A stretch of 64,000 nt of DNA from contig NZ_JASVWB010000002.1 in the NCBI RefSeq assembly GCF_030287445.1, forward strand, positions 5,208,001 through 5,272,000, written 5' to 3'. The position numbers were made by a program, and so were the translations under genes. Positions 26,680-37,581 of this stretch are shown here, piece by piece (position 1 is the first letter of the stretch; every line of letters starts with the position of its first letter). Below the pieces are notes generated by a model. That model was not told the origin of the DNA, did not search any database, and worked only from the letters and a program-made list of their open reading frames with translations. Source of the stretch: Streptomyces sp. ALI-76-A (lineage in GTDB: Bacteria; Actinomycetota; Actinomycetes; Streptomycetales; Streptomycetaceae).

Positions 26680-28029
26680 CTACACCGTCCGCCAGGGAAG
26701 CTCCGCGGTGATCCGGGTGGGGCCCCCGACCGGCGAGTCCACCACCAGGATTCCGTCGACCGCGTCGAGGCGTTCGGCCAGCCCGGCCAGACCGGATCCG
26801 GCGGAGGTGTCCGCGCCGCCGACCCCGTCGTCCACGACCTGGAGCATCAGCCGGTTGTCCACCCGCCACACGTCCACCGCCGCCCAGGTGGCCTGCGCGT
26901 GCTTGCTGATGTTCTGCAGCAGTTCCGACACCGTGAAGTACGCGATCCCCTCGATGGCCGGCGCCGGCCGCGCGGGCAGGTCCACCTCCACCTGCACCGG
27001 CACCGTGCACCGGGACGCCACCGCCGACAGTGCCGCATCCAGGCCCCGGTCCGTCAGCACCGCCGGGTGGATGCCGCGCGCCAGGTCCCGCAGCTCCTGC
27101 AACGCCGTCTTCACCTCGCCGTGCGCGTCGTCCACCATCCGCGCCGCCGCCTGCGGGTCCTCCGTCAGCTTCTCCTTCGCCAGCCCCAGATCCATCGCCA
27201 GCGCCACCAGCCGTGCCTGCGCCCCGTCGTGCAGGTCCCGTTCGATGCGCCGCAGGTCCGCCGCCGCCGTGTCGACCACGACCCCCCGGTCCGACTCCAG
27301 CTCCACCACCCGCGCCGACAGCCGCGTCGGCCCGAGCAGCCCGTGCACCAGCAGCCGGTCCACCATCGTCAGCGCCCGCACGATCCACGGCGTGGCCAGC
27401 GTGAACAGCAGCCCCACCAGCGCCGTCACGGTGATTTCGAACGGATTGTCGAGGTAGATGTGGTGCCCCTCGTCGCCGTACAGCTGGATGCCGTCCTGTC
27501 CGCCGTACAGGGGGAAGAGCCAGAACCACACCGGGTACGTCATCAGTGTCCAGCCGAGCACGAAGAAGTTCACGGTGACCGCGAAGGAGAACACCGCCCA
27601 CGGCAGGTACAGCAGCGCGTACAGCACGCTCCGCCACGAGGCACCACTCTTGAGACCGGCTCCCATCCGGGCCAGCGCGCCCTGCTGCTTCGTCCGCGGC
27701 GGCTCCGGGTCGGCCACCTCCAGGCCCAGCAGCCCGCGCGCGCGGGCCCGCTCCAGTGCCCCGAAGCCGCGGCTGCCGGCCAGCCCCGCCGCCAGCAGGG
27801 GAATGCCGAGGAACGTCACCAGCAGGCCCGCGCCGAGCGCGACCATCGTGACCGTGTACACGAACAGCAGGACGCTGATCGGCAGCCCCAGCAGTACGTA
27901 CGCCAGCTCGCGCCAGCTGCGGGCCTCGAACGGTGCCCGCAGCCCGGCCGGCAGGCGGTGCCGCCGTGCCTCATCGAGACACCCGAGCCCGTCGTCGTGC
28001 CCGTATCCCTGTCCGTAGTCCGTGGCCAT
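26680..28029 (-). CDS. Sensor histidine kinase (HisKA_3 type), copy 1
   Basis: 449 residues from ATG 28029. The N-terminal half holds two pairs of transmembrane helices (LAYVLLGLPISVLLFVYTVT, then a second set around residues 120-150 and 195-215), the Streptomyces putative-sensor domain. The phosphoacceptor His267 is in ERDLHDGAQARLVALAMDLG. The ATPase domain has N box SELLQNISKHAQA and G1 VDDGVGG. It should phosphorylate the adjacent NarL-type regulator. A Gly/Asp-rich 25-residue leader precedes the first helix. It is paralogous to the next kinase. Confidence 0.92.
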   Translation of the reverse strand: MATDYGQGYGHDDGLGCLDEARRHRLPAGLRAPFEARSWRELAYVLLGLPISVLLFVYTVTMVALGAGLLVTFLGIPLLAAGLAGSRGFGALERARARGLLGLEVADPEPPRTKQQGALARMGAGLKSGASWRSVLYALLYLPWAVFSFAVTVNFFVLGWTLMTYPVWFWLFPLYGGQDGIQLYGDEGHHIYLDNPFEITVTALVGLLFTLATPWIVRALTMVDRLLVHGLLGPTRLSARVVELESDRGVVVDTAAADLRRIERDLHDGAQARLVALAMDLGLAKEKLTEDPQAAARMVDDAHGEVKTALQELRDLARGIHPAVLTDRGLDAALSAVASRCTVPVQVEVDLPARPAPAIEGIAYFTVSELLQNISKHAQATWAAVDVWRVDNRLMLQVVDDGVGGADTSAGSGLAGLAERLDAVDGILVVDSPVGGPTRITAELPWRTV

Positions 28030-28293
28030 GGGTGTCGTCCTTCTCCTCGTCCTGACTGTGCCGTCGTACCTCAACCCTGCTCGGCCGCGGTCCCGTGGAC
28101 CATGGAGTCCGTCGGCCTCTTGGGAGGGGGGTTTTCCCTACCCCTGGGGCCTGCGGTTCCGGTGCTTCTCGCCTTGCGCGCCGTGCGGGGAACCGACGTG
28201 GCGAAGCACCCGGATGTGCCGTGGGTGTGCCGTGGGTGTGTCGTGGGTGTCAGGTGACCTGAGTGACGGCGTTCAACCGCTCCCGCGGCGGGC

Positions 28294-29493
28294 CTACGAG
28301 CGGTCCCGCCAGGGCAGTTCCGCCGTGACGACCGTCGGACCGTCCGGGGGCGAGTCGATGACGAAGAGGCCGTCCACCGCGCCCAGGCGGTCGGCGAGGC
28401 CGCGCATGCCCGTGCCGCCGTCGAGGCTCGCACCGCCGCGGCCGTCGTCCCACACCTGGATCAGCAGCCGGTCGTCCGTCCGCCACACGTCCACCGACGC
28501 CGACCGCGCGCCGCTGTGCTTGCTGACGTTCTGGAGCAGCTCCGAGACCGTGAAGTAGGCGATGCCCTCGATGGCCGCGGCCGGTCTTGCGTCCAGGTCG
28601 GCCGTCACCTTCACCGGCACCGTGCAGCGCGAGGCCACCGAGGACAGGGCGGCATCCAGTCCCCGGTCCGTCAGTACGGCCGGATGGATGCCGCGGGCGA
28701 GGTCCCGCAGCTCCTGCAACGCGAGCTTCACCTCGCCGTGCGCCTCCTCGACCATCGCCGCCACGACCTTCTCGTCGGCCTGGCCGTCCAGCAGCTTCTC
28801 CTTGGCCATGCCGAGTCCCATCGCCAGATTGACCAGACGGGCCTGTGCCCCGTCGTGCAGATCCCGCTCGATGCGCCGCAGGTCGGCCGCCGCGGTGTCG
28901 ACCACGACGCCCCGGTCCGACTCCAGTTCGGCGATCCGCCGTTCCAGCTCGTCGGAGGGCGACAGCAATCCGCGCACCATCACCCGGTCGACATTGGTCA
29001 GACCCCGCGCGATGAACGGCAGCACCGGCCACAGCACGAACAGCGAGACCAGGGTGAGGGTGAAGGTGAAGATGCCCCAGGGCAGCCGGACGAAGTCGTA
29101 CAGCATCGTCCGCCAGCCGACCGGGTCCTTCAGCCCCATCCACAGCAGTCTGAAGACGCCGACGCTCTTGCGACGGCCCATCGGCAGCGGGCTCGGCTCG
29201 TCCACCCGCACCCCGAGCAGCGCCCTGGCCCGCGCCCGCTCCAGCCTGCCCAGCTGCCGGGCGCCCAGCAGGCCGGCCGCGAGCAGCGGGAGCCCGATCA
29301 CGGTGACGGTCAGCCCCGCGCCGGTGAAGAGCACGGTCACGACGTACACGAAGCCGATCAACGCCATCGGAAGGTTCGCCAGCAGGTGCGCGATCTCCTT
29401 CCAGGTGTGTCGGTCGAAGGCGAAACGGGCAGGCGGCAGACGGTCGCTGTCCGCTTCACCGGAGGGGCTCGAGGCCGCAAGACGTTCGGTCAT
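28294..29493 (-). CDS. Sensor histidine kinase (HisKA_3 type), copy 2
   Basis: 399 residues. It has the same plan as copy 1: sensor membrane domain (IAHLLANLPMALIGFVYVVT), phosphoacceptor His213 in ERDLHDGAQARLVNLAMGLG, N box SELLQNVSKHSGA and WDDGRGG. The stretch from VVVDTAAADLRRIERDLHDG through GIHPAVLTDRGLDAALS is nearly identical in both kinases, so this is a local duplication. The second pair of membrane helices has a shorter extracytoplasmic loop than in copy 1, so the two may sense different signals for one regulator. It is divergent from the nuo-like operon. Confidence 0.92.
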   Translation of the reverse strand: MTERLAASSPSGEADSDRLPPARFAFDRHTWKEIAHLLANLPMALIGFVYVVTVLFTGAGLTVTVIGLPLLAAGLLGARQLGRLERARARALLGVRVDEPSPLPMGRRKSVGVFRLLWMGLKDPVGWRTMLYDFVRLPWGIFTFTLTLVSLFVLWPVLPFIARGLTNVDRVMVRGLLSPSDELERRIAELESDRGVVVDTAAADLRRIERDLHDGAQARLVNLAMGLGMAKEKLLDGQADEKVVAAMVEEAHGEVKLALQELRDLARGIHPAVLTDRGLDAALSSVASRCTVPVKVTADLDARPAAAIEGIAYFTVSELLQNVSKHSGARSASVDVWRTDDRLLIQVWDDGRGGASLDGGTGMRGLADRLGAVDGLFVIDSPPDGPTVVTAELPWRDRS

Positions 29494-29682
29494 ATGGGTT
29501 AGCGTGCCGCGCGGCGGTTCCCCGCGCCATGAGGCGGACCGCCGCGATCCACTGGGGAAAACCCCACCACCGGACCCTGCGGCTTCCCGCCATCCGTGAC
29601 GGCCTGCTTACCTCGTCTTTAGCAGGCCCTAGACTCCCGTGCGTACAGATCGTCGAACAGTGGCCTTCGCCAGGTACCAAGA

Positions 29683-29722
29683 AGGTCCACAGGTCCACAG
29701 GTCCACAGGTCCATAGGTCCAC
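29683..29722 (+). repeat. Five tandem 8-bp repeats before nuoA
   Basis: AGGTCCAC is repeated five times in a row (29683-29722; the fourth copy reads AGGTCCAT), 25 bases before the nuoA start. It is inside the presumed 5' untranslated region of the operon. Slippage could change its length; regulatory meaning is unknown. Confidence 0.75.
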
Positions 29723-29746
29723 GAGGTCAGGGAGCGAGGGACGGAC

Positions 29747-30274
29747 GTGCCGGAACCGACCGCCGTCGGGTCGACCGTCGTCGCGGGGGGCTACGCGGCG
29801 GATCACACGACGGAACACGCAGCGGCATACATGACGCACCATGCGGCGGACCACGTGACGCACCATGCGGCGGACCACGTGACGCACGATGTGACGCACC
29901 ATGCGGCGGACTACTTCCAGTCGTACTCGGTCGTCGGGCTGCTCGCCGTCGTCGGTGTGCTGTTCGTCGCCGTCGCCTTCGGGGCCGGACGCCTGCTGCG
30001 GCCGGTGGTCCCGACACCCGAGAAGCTCCTCACGTACGAGTGCGGCGTCGACCCGGTCGGCGAGGGCTGGGCCCACACCCAGGTCCGCTACTACGTCTAC
30101 GCTTTTCTGTACGTCATCTTCGCCGTCGACTCGATCTTCCTGTTCCCCTGGGCCACGGTCTTCGCCGCGCCCGGCTATGGTGCGACCACCCTCGTGGAGA
30201 TGTTCATCTTCCTGGGCTTCCTGGCCGTGGGCCTGCTGTACGCCTACAAGAAGGGCGTCCTGGCATGGACGTGA
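29747..30274 (+). CDS. nuoA2: NADH-quinone oxidoreductase subunit A-like (second cluster)
   Basis: 175 residues from GTG 29747 (GAGGGACGG upstream). Three transmembrane helices ([58 protein letters not shown]) and the conserved loop [11 protein letters not shown] define NuoA. The first ~60 residues are unusual: a His-rich repeat ([20 protein letters not shown]) coded by 24-bp direct repeats at about 29831-29910 precedes the first helix. NuoA normally starts only a few residues before it. His clusters could bind metal; this is inference. Its end overlaps nuoB by 10 bases. Confidence 0.93.
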   Translation: MPEPTAVGSTVVAGGYAADHTTEHAAAYMTHHAADHVTHHAADHVTHDVTHHAADYFQSYSVVGLLAVVGVLFVAVAFGAGRLLRPVVPTPEKLLTYECGVDPVGEGWAHTQVRYYVYAFLYVIFAVDSIFLFPWATVFAAPGYGATTLVEMFIFLGFLAVGLLYAYKKGVLAWT

Positions 30275-30951
30275 CCCCGACTCCCGCGGAGCCCGTGCTG
30301 CTCCCCGAGCCGAAGCGGCTGGGCGCGCTCGCCCGCCTGGCCCCCGAGCCGATGAAGGTGGTCCTGAACTGGGGCCGCCGCTACTCCCTCTGGGTCTTCA
30401 ACTTCGGCCTCGCCTGCTGCGCCATCGAGTTCATCGCCGCGTCGATGGCCCGCCACGACTTCATCCGCCTCGGCGTGATTCCCTTCGCGCCCGGCCCGCG
30501 CCAGGCCGACCTGATGGTGGTCTCCGGGACGGTCACGGACAAGATGGCCCCAGCCGTCAAACGTCTGTACGAGCAGATGCCCGAGCCGAAGTACGTGATC
30601 TCCTTCGGCGCGTGCAGCAACTGCGGCGGCCCGTACTGGGACTCCTACTCCGTCACCAAGGGCGTCGACCAGATCATCCCGGTCGACGTGTACGTCCCCG
30701 GCTGCCCGCCCCGCCCCGAGGCGCTGCTCCAGGGCATCCTCAAGCTCCAGGAGAAGATCGCCCGTGAGTCGCTGGGGGAGCGGTACGGAGTGGCCCGGCC
30801 GTCGGCGGCCGCGCTACAGAGCGGTCTGGTTCAGCCGCCGACGGCCGGCGCGGCTGACTTGAGCTCGGGCTCGGGCTCGGCTGCGGACGGTTCGGGGGCT
30901 GAGTCCGGCTCCGGGACCGGCTCGGGGACCGGCTTGGAGGAGGGCCGATGA
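30265..30951 (+). CDS. nuoB2: NADH-quinone oxidoreductase subunit B-like
   Basis: 228 residues. The 4Fe-4S cluster N2 ligands are all present: tandem Cys in GLACCAIEF, Cys in [10 protein letters not shown] and Cys in [12 protein letters not shown]. NuoB hands electrons to quinone together with NuoD, but no nuoD gene occurs in this cluster. The C-terminal ~55 residues after the conserved core are Ser/Gly-rich ([20 protein letters not shown]), an extension absent from typical NuoB. The stop overlaps nuoC as ATGA. Confidence 0.95.
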   Translation: MDVTPTPAEPVLLPEPKRLGALARLAPEPMKVVLNWGRRYSLWVFNFGLACCAIEFIAASMARHDFIRLGVIPFAPGPRQADLMVVSGTVTDKMAPAVKRLYEQMPEPKYVISFGACSNCGGPYWDSYSVTKGVDQIIPVDVYVPGCPPRPEALLQGILKLQEKIARESLGERYGVARPSAAALQSGLVQPPTAGAADLSSGSGSAADGSGAESGSGTGSGTGLEEGR

Positions 30952-32780
30952 CCATGGTCGGCTGGCTGCCCGCTCCCGTCGAGGACCTGTTCGGTACGGA
31001 GGCCACGGCCGAGGAGTCGTACGAGGTGCTGACGGTCGACGTACCGCCGGCGTCCTGGCTCTCCGCCCTGGAAGTAGCCCGAACTCGTCTGACCTGCACG
31101 TATTTCGACTGGCTGAGCGCGGTCGACGAACCGGGAACGGGTTTCCGCGTCGCGGCCCATGTCGTGGCCCTGTCCCCGGTACGACGTCTTCTGCTCCGTA
31201 CCACCGTCCCGCACGAGGCCCCCGTCCTGCCGAGCGCGGTGGGCGTGTTCGCGGGCGCGGCCTGGCACGAACGCGAGACGCACGAGATGTTCGGCGTCGA
31301 CTTCGAGGACCACCCGGCGCTGGACCACCTCCTGCTCCCGGAGGGCTTCGAGGGACACCCCCTCCGCAAGGACTTCGTCCTCGCCGCCCGCGTCGCCAAG
31401 GCCTGGCCCGGAGCGAAGGAACCGGGCGAGTCCGAGCACGGCGGCCCCAAGCGCCGCCAGATGCTCCCCCCGGGCGTTCCCGACCCCAACGAATGGGGCC
31501 CCCTGAAGGGCCAACTCCCACCGGCTCCCGCCCGTCCGGCGCGAGGGGCGGGACGCGCGGCGGGAGAGCGTCCGGCTCGGGCAGCCGGAGAGCGTCCGGT
31601 ACGCGCGGCGGGCGACCGTCCGGTACGTCGGGCGCGTTCGGTGTCGGAGGGGTCGGCGAGTCAGGCGGGGGCGTCTTCGGCGGAGGGGCAGGAGGAGACG
31701 TCGCCGACCGCGGACGCTCCGGCTGCGCCCGGCGCCCAAGCCGGTCCGCGTCGCGCCCGCTCGGCGGTGGAGGGTTCGGCCAGTCAGCAGGCCAGGACCG
31801 ACACCGGTGCCGGCGCCGGCACCGACGAGAGCCCGGACCAGCGGGCGCGCAGCACCGGTGATGCCTCGGCGCCGCAGCGCACGGAGAGTGCGGAGGTGAC
31901 GGAGGTGACGGAGACGAAGGTCCAGGGCGGACCAGCGGCTCCGGACAGGACGACGGCTCCTGACGGTCCGGTGACGCCAGTCGGTCCAGTGGCTTCAGCC
32001 GGTCCGACGACGCCTCTCGGTCCCATGACGCCGCCTGCCCCCGTGACCTCGGGTGACTCAGCTGTTCAGTCCGCGCCGGACGGGCCCGATGATCCGGTGA
32101 CTCCGGCTGACTCGTCGATTCCGGCGGACCCGTCGGCCCCGGCCGGCCCACGCCGGACGCGTAGCGCTTCTGACGGCTCGGGCTCGCGGCGCGCCCAGAC
32201 CTCGCCGGCCAAGGACACGCCCACCAGGCCCTCCGCAGCACCCCGCAGCTCGGACGCCCCCTGGCACCACGCACGCCCGGCTTCCGAGGAACCGAAGCGT
32301 GAAACGGAGCCGGAGCGGAAACCGGAGGACCGGAAACCGGAGGACCGGAAACCGCACGGGGAGCCGAGCCCGGCAGCGACGGAGGACCGGTCGGCCACGG
32401 AACAGCGACCGACGCCGAAACCGGGCCGCCCGGCCACGGACCCGATTCCGATTCCGGCCACGGAGTCGGTCGCGGACTCGAACCCGGCCACGGACCCAAG
32501 CCCGGCCACGGACCGCGACTCGGCCGCCGAGCCGACCCCGGCCGAAGACCCCAGGCCCGCCGCAGCGCCGGAGAAGACCGAGCCGGGTCTCTCCGCTGAG
32601 ACCGCCGAGCCAGGAGAGACCGCGGAGGCCGCAGACACCGCGGCGCCCGAAGACGCGGCCGAGCCCGGAGATACCGCGGCGCCCGAAGTTGCCGCCGAGC
32701 CCGGAGATACCGTCGAGCCCGCCGAGAAGGCCACGCCAGCAGACCAGAACCCTGAAACCCCCACAGGAGGCCCGCAGTGA
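30948..32780 (+). CDS. nuoC2: NADH-quinone oxidoreductase subunit C-like with long disordered tail
   Basis: 610 residues. Residues 1 to about 190 match NuoC (30 kDa subunit), with the signature [18 protein letters not shown] and [16 protein letters not shown]. The remaining ~420 residues are Pro/Ala/Glu/Thr-rich, low complexity, with repeats such as [17 protein letters not shown] and [10 protein letters not shown], and no fold is recognised. In most organisms NuoC is about 200 residues or fused to NuoD; here the place of NuoD is taken by this tail. GTGA overlap couples it to nuoH. Confidence 0.92.
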   Translation: MTMVGWLPAPVEDLFGTEATAEESYEVLTVDVPPASWLSALEVARTRLTCTYFDWLSAVDEPGTGFRVAAHVVALSPVRRLLLRTTVPHEAPVLPSAVGVFAGAAWHERETHEMFGVDFEDHPALDHLLLPEGFEGHPLRKDFVLAARVAKAWPGAKEPGESEHGGPKRRQMLPPGVPDPNEWGPLKGQLPPAPARPARGAGRAAGERPARAAGERPVRAAGDRPVRRARSVSEGSASQAGASSAEGQEETSPTADAPAAPGAQAGPRRARSAVEGSASQQARTDTGAGAGTDESPDQRARSTGDASAPQRTESAEVTEVTETKVQGGPAAPDRTTAPDGPVTPVGPVASAGPTTPLGPMTPPAPVTSGDSAVQSAPDGPDDPVTPADSSIPADPSAPAGPRRTRSASDGSGSRRAQTSPAKDTPTRPSAAPRSSDAPWHHARPASEEPKRETEPERKPEDRKPEDRKPHGEPSPAATEDRSATEQRPTPKPGRPATDPIPIPATESVADSNPATDPSPATDRDSAAEPTPAEDPRPAAAPEKTEPGLSAETAEPGETAEAADTAAPEDAAEPGDTAAPEVAAEPGDTVEPAEKATPADQNPETPTGGPQ

Positions 32781-33745
32781 ACGACGCTCTCGACGTCGCC
32801 CTGCGACTCCTGATCGTCTTCGTCGTCTTCCTCACCTTCCCTCTGATCGTGGGCCAGACCGAGCACAAGGTCATGGCGCACATGCAGGGCCGCCTCGGTC
32901 CGATGTACGCCGGTGGCTTCCACGGCTGGGCCCAACTCGTGGCCGACGGTGTGAAGTTCGCGCAGAAGGAGGACATCGTCCCGGCGGGCGCGGACCGCCG
33001 TATCTTCCAGCTCGCGCCCGCCGTGGCGCTCCTCCCGTACCTCCTGGTCCTCCTCGCCATCCCGATCGGACCCGGTGAGGGCGCTGTCGGCGAGGTGATC
33101 GACGCGGGCGTCTTCTTCGTGCTGGCCGTGATGGGCGTAGGCGTTCTCGGCTCGCTCATGGCCGGCTGGGCCTCCGCCAACAAGTTCTCCCTCCTCGGCG
33201 GCCTGCGCACCGCCGCCCAGCTCCTCGCCTATGAACTCCCGATGCTGCTCACCGCCGCCTCGGTGGCGATGGCGGCAGGCACGGTCTCGCTCCCCGGCAT
33301 CCTCAACGCCTTCGAGTGGTGGTGGCTGCCCTGGCAGATCGTCGGCGCGATCGTCTTCTTCATCGTCGGCCTCGCCGAACTCCAGCGGCCCCCGTTCGAC
33401 ATGCCGGTCGCCGACTCGGAGATCATCTTCGGCGCGTACACCGAGTACACCGGTCTCCGCTTCGCCCTGTTCCTCCTCGCCGAGTACGCCGGGATCGTCG
33501 TCCTGTGCGGCCTGACCACCGTCCTCTTCCTGGGCGGCTGGCACGGCCCCTGGGGCGCCGACGGCCTCGGCTGGGTCTGGACCCTGCTGAAGACCGCCGT
33601 CCTCGCCTTCGTCGTGATCTGGCTGCGCGTCACCTATCCCCGGCTGCGCGAGGACCAGCTCCAGAAGCTCGCCTGGACGCTCCTCGTCCCCCTCTCCCTC
33701 GCTCAGATCGCCCTCACCGGCATCGTCAAGGTGGTGATCCAGTAA
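32777..33745 (+). CDS. nuoH2: NADH-quinone oxidoreductase subunit H-like
   Basis: 322 residues from GTG 32777. About eight transmembrane helices. Conserved NuoH motifs are [20 protein letters not shown] near the start, [18 protein letters not shown], and [17 protein letters not shown] with YTEYTG, the acidic loop that lines the quinone channel. It anchors the peripheral arm to the membrane. Stop and start overlap with nuoC; nuoI follows after 2 bases. Confidence 0.95.
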   Translation: MNDALDVALRLLIVFVVFLTFPLIVGQTEHKVMAHMQGRLGPMYAGGFHGWAQLVADGVKFAQKEDIVPAGADRRIFQLAPAVALLPYLLVLLAIPIGPGEGAVGEVIDAGVFFVLAVMGVGVLGSLMAGWASANKFSLLGGLRTAAQLLAYELPMLLTAASVAMAAGTVSLPGILNAFEWWWLPWQIVGAIVFFIVGLAELQRPPFDMPVADSEIIFGAYTEYTGLRFALFLLAEYAGIVVLCGLTTVLFLGGWHGPWGADGLGWVWTLLKTAVLAFVVIWLRVTYPRLREDQLQKLAWTLLVPLSLAQIALTGIVKVVIQ

Positions 33746-33747
33746 CC

Positions 33748-34443
33748 ATGGCTGAGCCTCTCCCGCCCACCCGGTCCCGCATCCCTGGCGTCGGCCTCGC
33801 CAAGGGCCTGGCCGTCACCCTGCGCACGATGACGAAGAAGACCGTCACCGAGCAGTACCCCGACACCCAGCCGGACCTCTCGCCCCGCACCCGCGGCGTG
33901 ATCGGGCTGTTCGAGGAGAACTGCACGGTCTGCATGCTGTGCGCCCGCGAGTGCCCGGACTGGTGCATCTACATCGACTCCCACAAGGAGACGGTTCCGC
34001 CCGCCGCCCCCGGTGGCCGCGAACGCAGCCGCAATGTCCTCGACCGCTTCGCCATCGACTTCGCCCTGTGCATGTACTGCGGTATCTGCATCGAGGTCTG
34101 TCCTTTCGACGCCCTGTTCTGGTCCCCGGAGTTCGAGTACTCCGAGACCGACATCCGCGACCTCACCCATGAACGCGACAAGCTCCGCGAGTGGATGTGG
34201 ACCGTCCCGGCCCCGCCCGCCCTCGACCCCGGCGCCGAGGAACCCAAGGAGATCGCCGCCGCCCGCAAGACCGCCGAGAAGCTGGCGGCCCAGCGGGAGG
34301 CCGAGCTCGAAGCCCAGCCACCGACCGGACCATCGACCGAGTCCCATGCCGACGAGCAGGCCCGCGCGGCCGAACAGCCCACCCGGCCGATGGGTGAGTC
34401 GAAGCAACAGACGGACCAGCCCCGGCGGGAGGGAGACGCATGA
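33748..34443 (+). CDS. nuoI2: NADH-quinone oxidoreductase subunit I-like (2x[4Fe-4S])
   Basis: 231 residues. Two ferredoxin motifs carry clusters N6a and N6b: [15 protein letters not shown] and [16 protein letters not shown]. In a complex without NuoEFG this subunit is the natural entry point for electrons from ferredoxin. The last ~55 residues are charged and Gln/Pro-rich, without family resemblance. ATG 33748 lies two bases after the nuoH stop. The end overlaps nuoJ as ATGA. Confidence 0.95.
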   Translation: MAEPLPPTRSRIPGVGLAKGLAVTLRTMTKKTVTEQYPDTQPDLSPRTRGVIGLFEENCTVCMLCARECPDWCIYIDSHKETVPPAAPGGRERSRNVLDRFAIDFALCMYCGICIEVCPFDALFWSPEFEYSETDIRDLTHERDKLREWMWTVPAPPALDPGAEEPKEIAAARKTAEKLAAQREAELEAQPPTGPSTESHADEQARAAEQPTRPMGESKQQTDQPRREGDA

Positions 34444-35123
34444 CGCTCGCAGCCGCCGCCTCCCTCACGGCCGCCACCGAGAGCCACGGCTTCCTCTCCC
34501 CGACCGGCGTCGAGATCGCCTTCCTCCTCGTCGGCCTGGTCACCTTCGGCGCCGCGCTGGTCACCGTCACCACCAAGCAGCTGGTGCACGCCGCCCTGTG
34601 GCTGGTGGTCACCCTCGGCGGCCTCGCCGTCGAGTACCTCCTGCTCACCGCCGAGTTCATCGCCTGGGTGCAGGTCCTCATCTACGTCGGTTCCGTCGTC
34701 GTCCTCCTCCTGTTCGGTCTGATGCTCACCCGGGCCCCCATCGGCCGCTCCCCGGACGCCGACTCAGGCAACCGCTGGGCCGCCCTCACCGTGGCTGTCG
34801 CCTCGGCCGCCGCCCTGGTCTGGGTCGTGGTCGACGCCTTCCGCGCGACCTGGATCGACCTGGACGGCCCCGCCGCCGGCTCCACCGAGGTCACCGGCGC
34901 CAGTCTCTTCCAGCACTGGGTCCTCCCCTTCGAGGCCCTCTCCGTCCTCCTCCTCGCGGCCCTGGTCGGCGCGATCGTCCTGTCCCGCAAGACGAAGAGG
35001 GAATCGAGCTCTCCGTCTGTGAACTCCCGGAGCGTCACTCAGAGTTCCCGAGCGATGACGGAAAGTTCTTCTGCGGTCCCGGGAACCCGGAAGAACCCTG
35101 GCGAGCAGGAAGGCGCCCACTGA
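34440..35123 (+). CDS. nuoJ2: NADH-quinone oxidoreductase subunit J-like
   Basis: 227 residues, five transmembrane helices ([18 protein letters not shown] at the start, [20 protein letters not shown] in the middle with the kinked helix). NuoJ takes part in coupling within the membrane arm. The C-terminal ~50 residues are hydrophilic ([20 protein letters not shown]). The TGA shares its last base with the ATG of nuoK. Confidence 0.93.
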   Translation: MTLAAAASLTAATESHGFLSPTGVEIAFLLVGLVTFGAALVTVTTKQLVHAALWLVVTLGGLAVEYLLLTAEFIAWVQVLIYVGSVVVLLLFGLMLTRAPIGRSPDADSGNRWAALTVAVASAAALVWVVVDAFRATWIDLDGPAAGSTEVTGASLFQHWVLPFEALSVLLLAALVGAIVLSRKTKRESSSPSVNSRSVTQSSRAMTESSSAVPGTRKNPGEQEGAH

Positions 35124-35584
35124 TGCACCTCGCCTATCCCGCGGTCCTCGCCGCCCTTCTCTTCTGCACCGGCCTGTACGGCGTCCTCGCCCGCCGCAAC
35201 GCGATCCTGGTCCTGATGTCGGTCGAGCTGATGCTCAACGCCGTCAACCTCAACCTGGTCGCCTTCGACGTCTGGCTCAGCAGGGCCGCCGAGGAGACCC
35301 TGCACTCCGGCCAGGCCCTGACCCTGTTCACCATCGCCATCGCCGCCGCCGAGATCGGCATCGGCCTGGCGATCGTCCTCGCCGTGCACCGCAACCGCGG
35401 CACCGCGGACATCGACAAGCTCCGTGACACCGCCGAGGGCCACGAGAGCCATCCGGCCGACGGCCCGGACGGATCCGACGGCGCAAGCGGCTCCGGCGTT
35501 TCCTCCGGCTCCGAAGGCTCCGACAGCGACGCCCCCATGGCCGGGCAGGCCGACCGGGCCGGGAAGGCTGAGGCCACCGCGTGA
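35123..35584 (+). CDS. nuoK2: NADH-quinone oxidoreductase subunit K-like
   Basis: 153 residues. Three transmembrane helices as in NuoK, with the conserved membrane Glu residues in [14 protein letters not shown] and [15 protein letters not shown] that belong to the proton pathway. A tail of about 50 residues rich in Asp, Gly and Ser ([20 protein letters not shown]) follows, whereas NuoK is normally about 100 residues. Stop overlaps the GTG of nuoL. Confidence 0.94.
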   Translation: MHLAYPAVLAALLFCTGLYGVLARRNAILVLMSVELMLNAVNLNLVAFDVWLSRAAEETLHSGQALTLFTIAIAAAEIGIGLAIVLAVHRNRGTADIDKLRDTAEGHESHPADGPDGSDGASGSGVSSGSEGSDSDAPMAGQADRAGKAEATA

Positions 35585-37575
35585 CCACCACCACCCTCGC
35601 CGTCCTCGTCCCCCTCCTTCCGTTCCTGGGCGCCGCCGCCGGACTTCTCCTCGGCCGCACGGCCCCCGGGTTCGTCCGCCCGCTCGCCGTCCTGCCGGTG
35701 CTCGTCTCCCTCGCGCTCGCCGCGGTGGTCGCCGTGCGCCAGGGCGGCGACCAGGCCGTCGACGCCGCCACCGAGCTCACGCCCACCGGCTCCGTCCCGA
35801 TCGAACTCGCCCTGCACATCGACGGCTTCGCCGCCCTCGTCGCCGTCCTGGTCGGCCTCGTGGCCACCTGCGTGCAGATCTACTCGACCGGCTACCTGCG
35901 CGACGACCCGCGCTACCCCTCGTACGCAGCCCTCGTCTCCCTCTTCACCTCCGCGATGCTGCTCGTCGTCTACTCGGGCGACCTGATGGTGCTGCTGGTG
36001 GGCTGGGAGATCATGGGCATCTGCTCATACTTCCTGGTCGGCCACTACTGGGAGACCCCGGAGGCCCGCGCCGCCTCCCTCAAGGCCTTCCTGGTGACCA
36101 AGCTCGGTGACGTCCCCTTCCTCATCGGCCTGTTCGCACTCGCCACCGACGCCGGGTCCTTCCGCATCACCCGCGTCCTCGACGCCGTGGCGAGCGGCGG
36201 ACTCGACCACCCGACCCTGATCGCCCTGCTGCTCCTCGCGGGCGTGGCGGGCAAGTCGGCGCAGTTCCCGCTGCACACCTGGCTCCCCGACGCGATGGCG
36301 GGCCCGACACCCGTCTCCGCGCTGATCCACGCCGCGACGATGGTCGCCGCCGGTGTCTACTTCATCGCCCGTCTCCTCCCGGTCTTCGAGGCCTCCCAGG
36401 CCGCGATGGTCGTCCTCGCCGTCATGGCCGCCGTCACGATGGCCGGCTCGGCACTCGCCGCGCTCGCCCAGGACGACATCAAGCGCGTCCTCGCCTACTC
36501 GACGATCGGCCAGCTCGGCTACATGACCGGAGCCCTCGCCGTCGCCGACCGCGGAGCCGCCGTCTTCCACCTCATCTCGCACGGCGCCTTCAAGGCGCTG
36601 CTGTTCCTCGGGGCGGGCGTGATCATCCACGCCGCCGGCACCAACTCGCTGGCCGCCATGTCCCGCATGGGCAACCTGCGCGACCGCGTCCCCGACGCCT
36701 ACTGGACGATGACCGTGGCGCTCTTCGCGCTCGCCGCGATCCCGCCCTTCAGCGGCTTCTTCTCCAAGGAGTCCGTCCTCGGTGCCGCCGAGCACGCCGC
36801 CACCGGCCATTCCGAGCACGCTCCCGGCGCCGCCGGCTGGACCGTCCTCGTCGCCGGGCTGCTCACCGCTCTCCTCACCGCCGCCTACGCGACGCGTCTG
36901 TGGCTGCTGGCCTTCCGCGGCCGGGGCGTCGAGGCCCCCGACCACGGCAGGCAGCCCCTGACCATGACCGTGGTGCTGTGGGTGCTCGCCGTCCCGTCCC
37001 TCGCCGTCGGCGCTCTCGCCTACCGCACGCTGCCCGACTGGTTCGACGGCCGTGCACTGGCCCCGACCCTCGCCACCTCCGTCCTCGGTACGGGTGTGGC
37101 CCTGATCGGCGGTCTGGTCACCTACGCGGCCTGGCGGCGCACCACCTCGCTCGCGGCCCGTGTCCCGCTGGGCGCGGTCGCGGCCCATCCCGAGGCAGAC
37201 GCCGGTCAGGTGGAGGCCGAGGCCATCGCCAGCCACAAGCCCGCTTACGGAGACGTGGCCCAGGCATCCGACCCGGCCGACCCAGGTCGACTCCTGCTCG
37301 GCCCACTGCACCGCCACGCGGCCGCCGGCTTCCACCTCGACGCCGTGTACGCGGCCCTCCTCGTACGCCCGGTCCAGGCCGGAGCCACCCTCGTCCGGTT
37401 CCTCGACCACGAGGTCGTCGAGACCTACGTACGCGGCGCGGGCGCACTGCCCAGGCTGCTCGGGACCGCCGTACGACGAGCCCAGACCGGCAATCTGCAG
37501 ACCTATGTGAGCGCGCTGCTCGCCGGCACCGTCGTCCTGGTGGTCGCCGCCGTCCTCGTCGCCACGGGAGCGTGA
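35581..37575 (+). CDS. nuoL2: NADH-quinone oxidoreductase subunit L-like (antiporter-like)
   Basis: 664 residues from GTG 35581. Antiporter-like subunit with about 15-16 helices and the long C-terminal lateral region. Key motifs: [18 protein letters not shown] (Glu of TM5), [20 protein letters not shown] (Lys of TM7) and [20 protein letters not shown] (Lys of TM8). It should pump protons. No broken features. Confidence 0.96.
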   Translation: MTTTTLAVLVPLLPFLGAAAGLLLGRTAPGFVRPLAVLPVLVSLALAAVVAVRQGGDQAVDAATELTPTGSVPIELALHIDGFAALVAVLVGLVATCVQIYSTGYLRDDPRYPSYAALVSLFTSAMLLVVYSGDLMVLLVGWEIMGICSYFLVGHYWETPEARAASLKAFLVTKLGDVPFLIGLFALATDAGSFRITRVLDAVASGGLDHPTLIALLLLAGVAGKSAQFPLHTWLPDAMAGPTPVSALIHAATMVAAGVYFIARLLPVFEASQAAMVVLAVMAAVTMAGSALAALAQDDIKRVLAYSTIGQLGYMTGALAVADRGAAVFHLISHGAFKALLFLGAGVIIHAAGTNSLAAMSRMGNLRDRVPDAYWTMTVALFALAAIPPFSGFFSKESVLGAAEHAATGHSEHAPGAAGWTVLVAGLLTALLTAAYATRLWLLAFRGRGVEAPDHGRQPLTMTVVLWVLAVPSLAVGALAYRTLPDWFDGRALAPTLATSVLGTGVALIGGLVTYAAWRRTTSLAARVPLGAVAAHPEADAGQVEAEAIASHKPAYGDVAQASDPADPGRLLLGPLHRHAAAGFHLDAVYAALLVRPVQAGATLVRFLDHEVVETYVRGAGALPRLLGTAVRRAQTGNLQTYVSALLAGTVVLVVAAVLVATGA

Positions 37576-37581
37576 GCAGGC

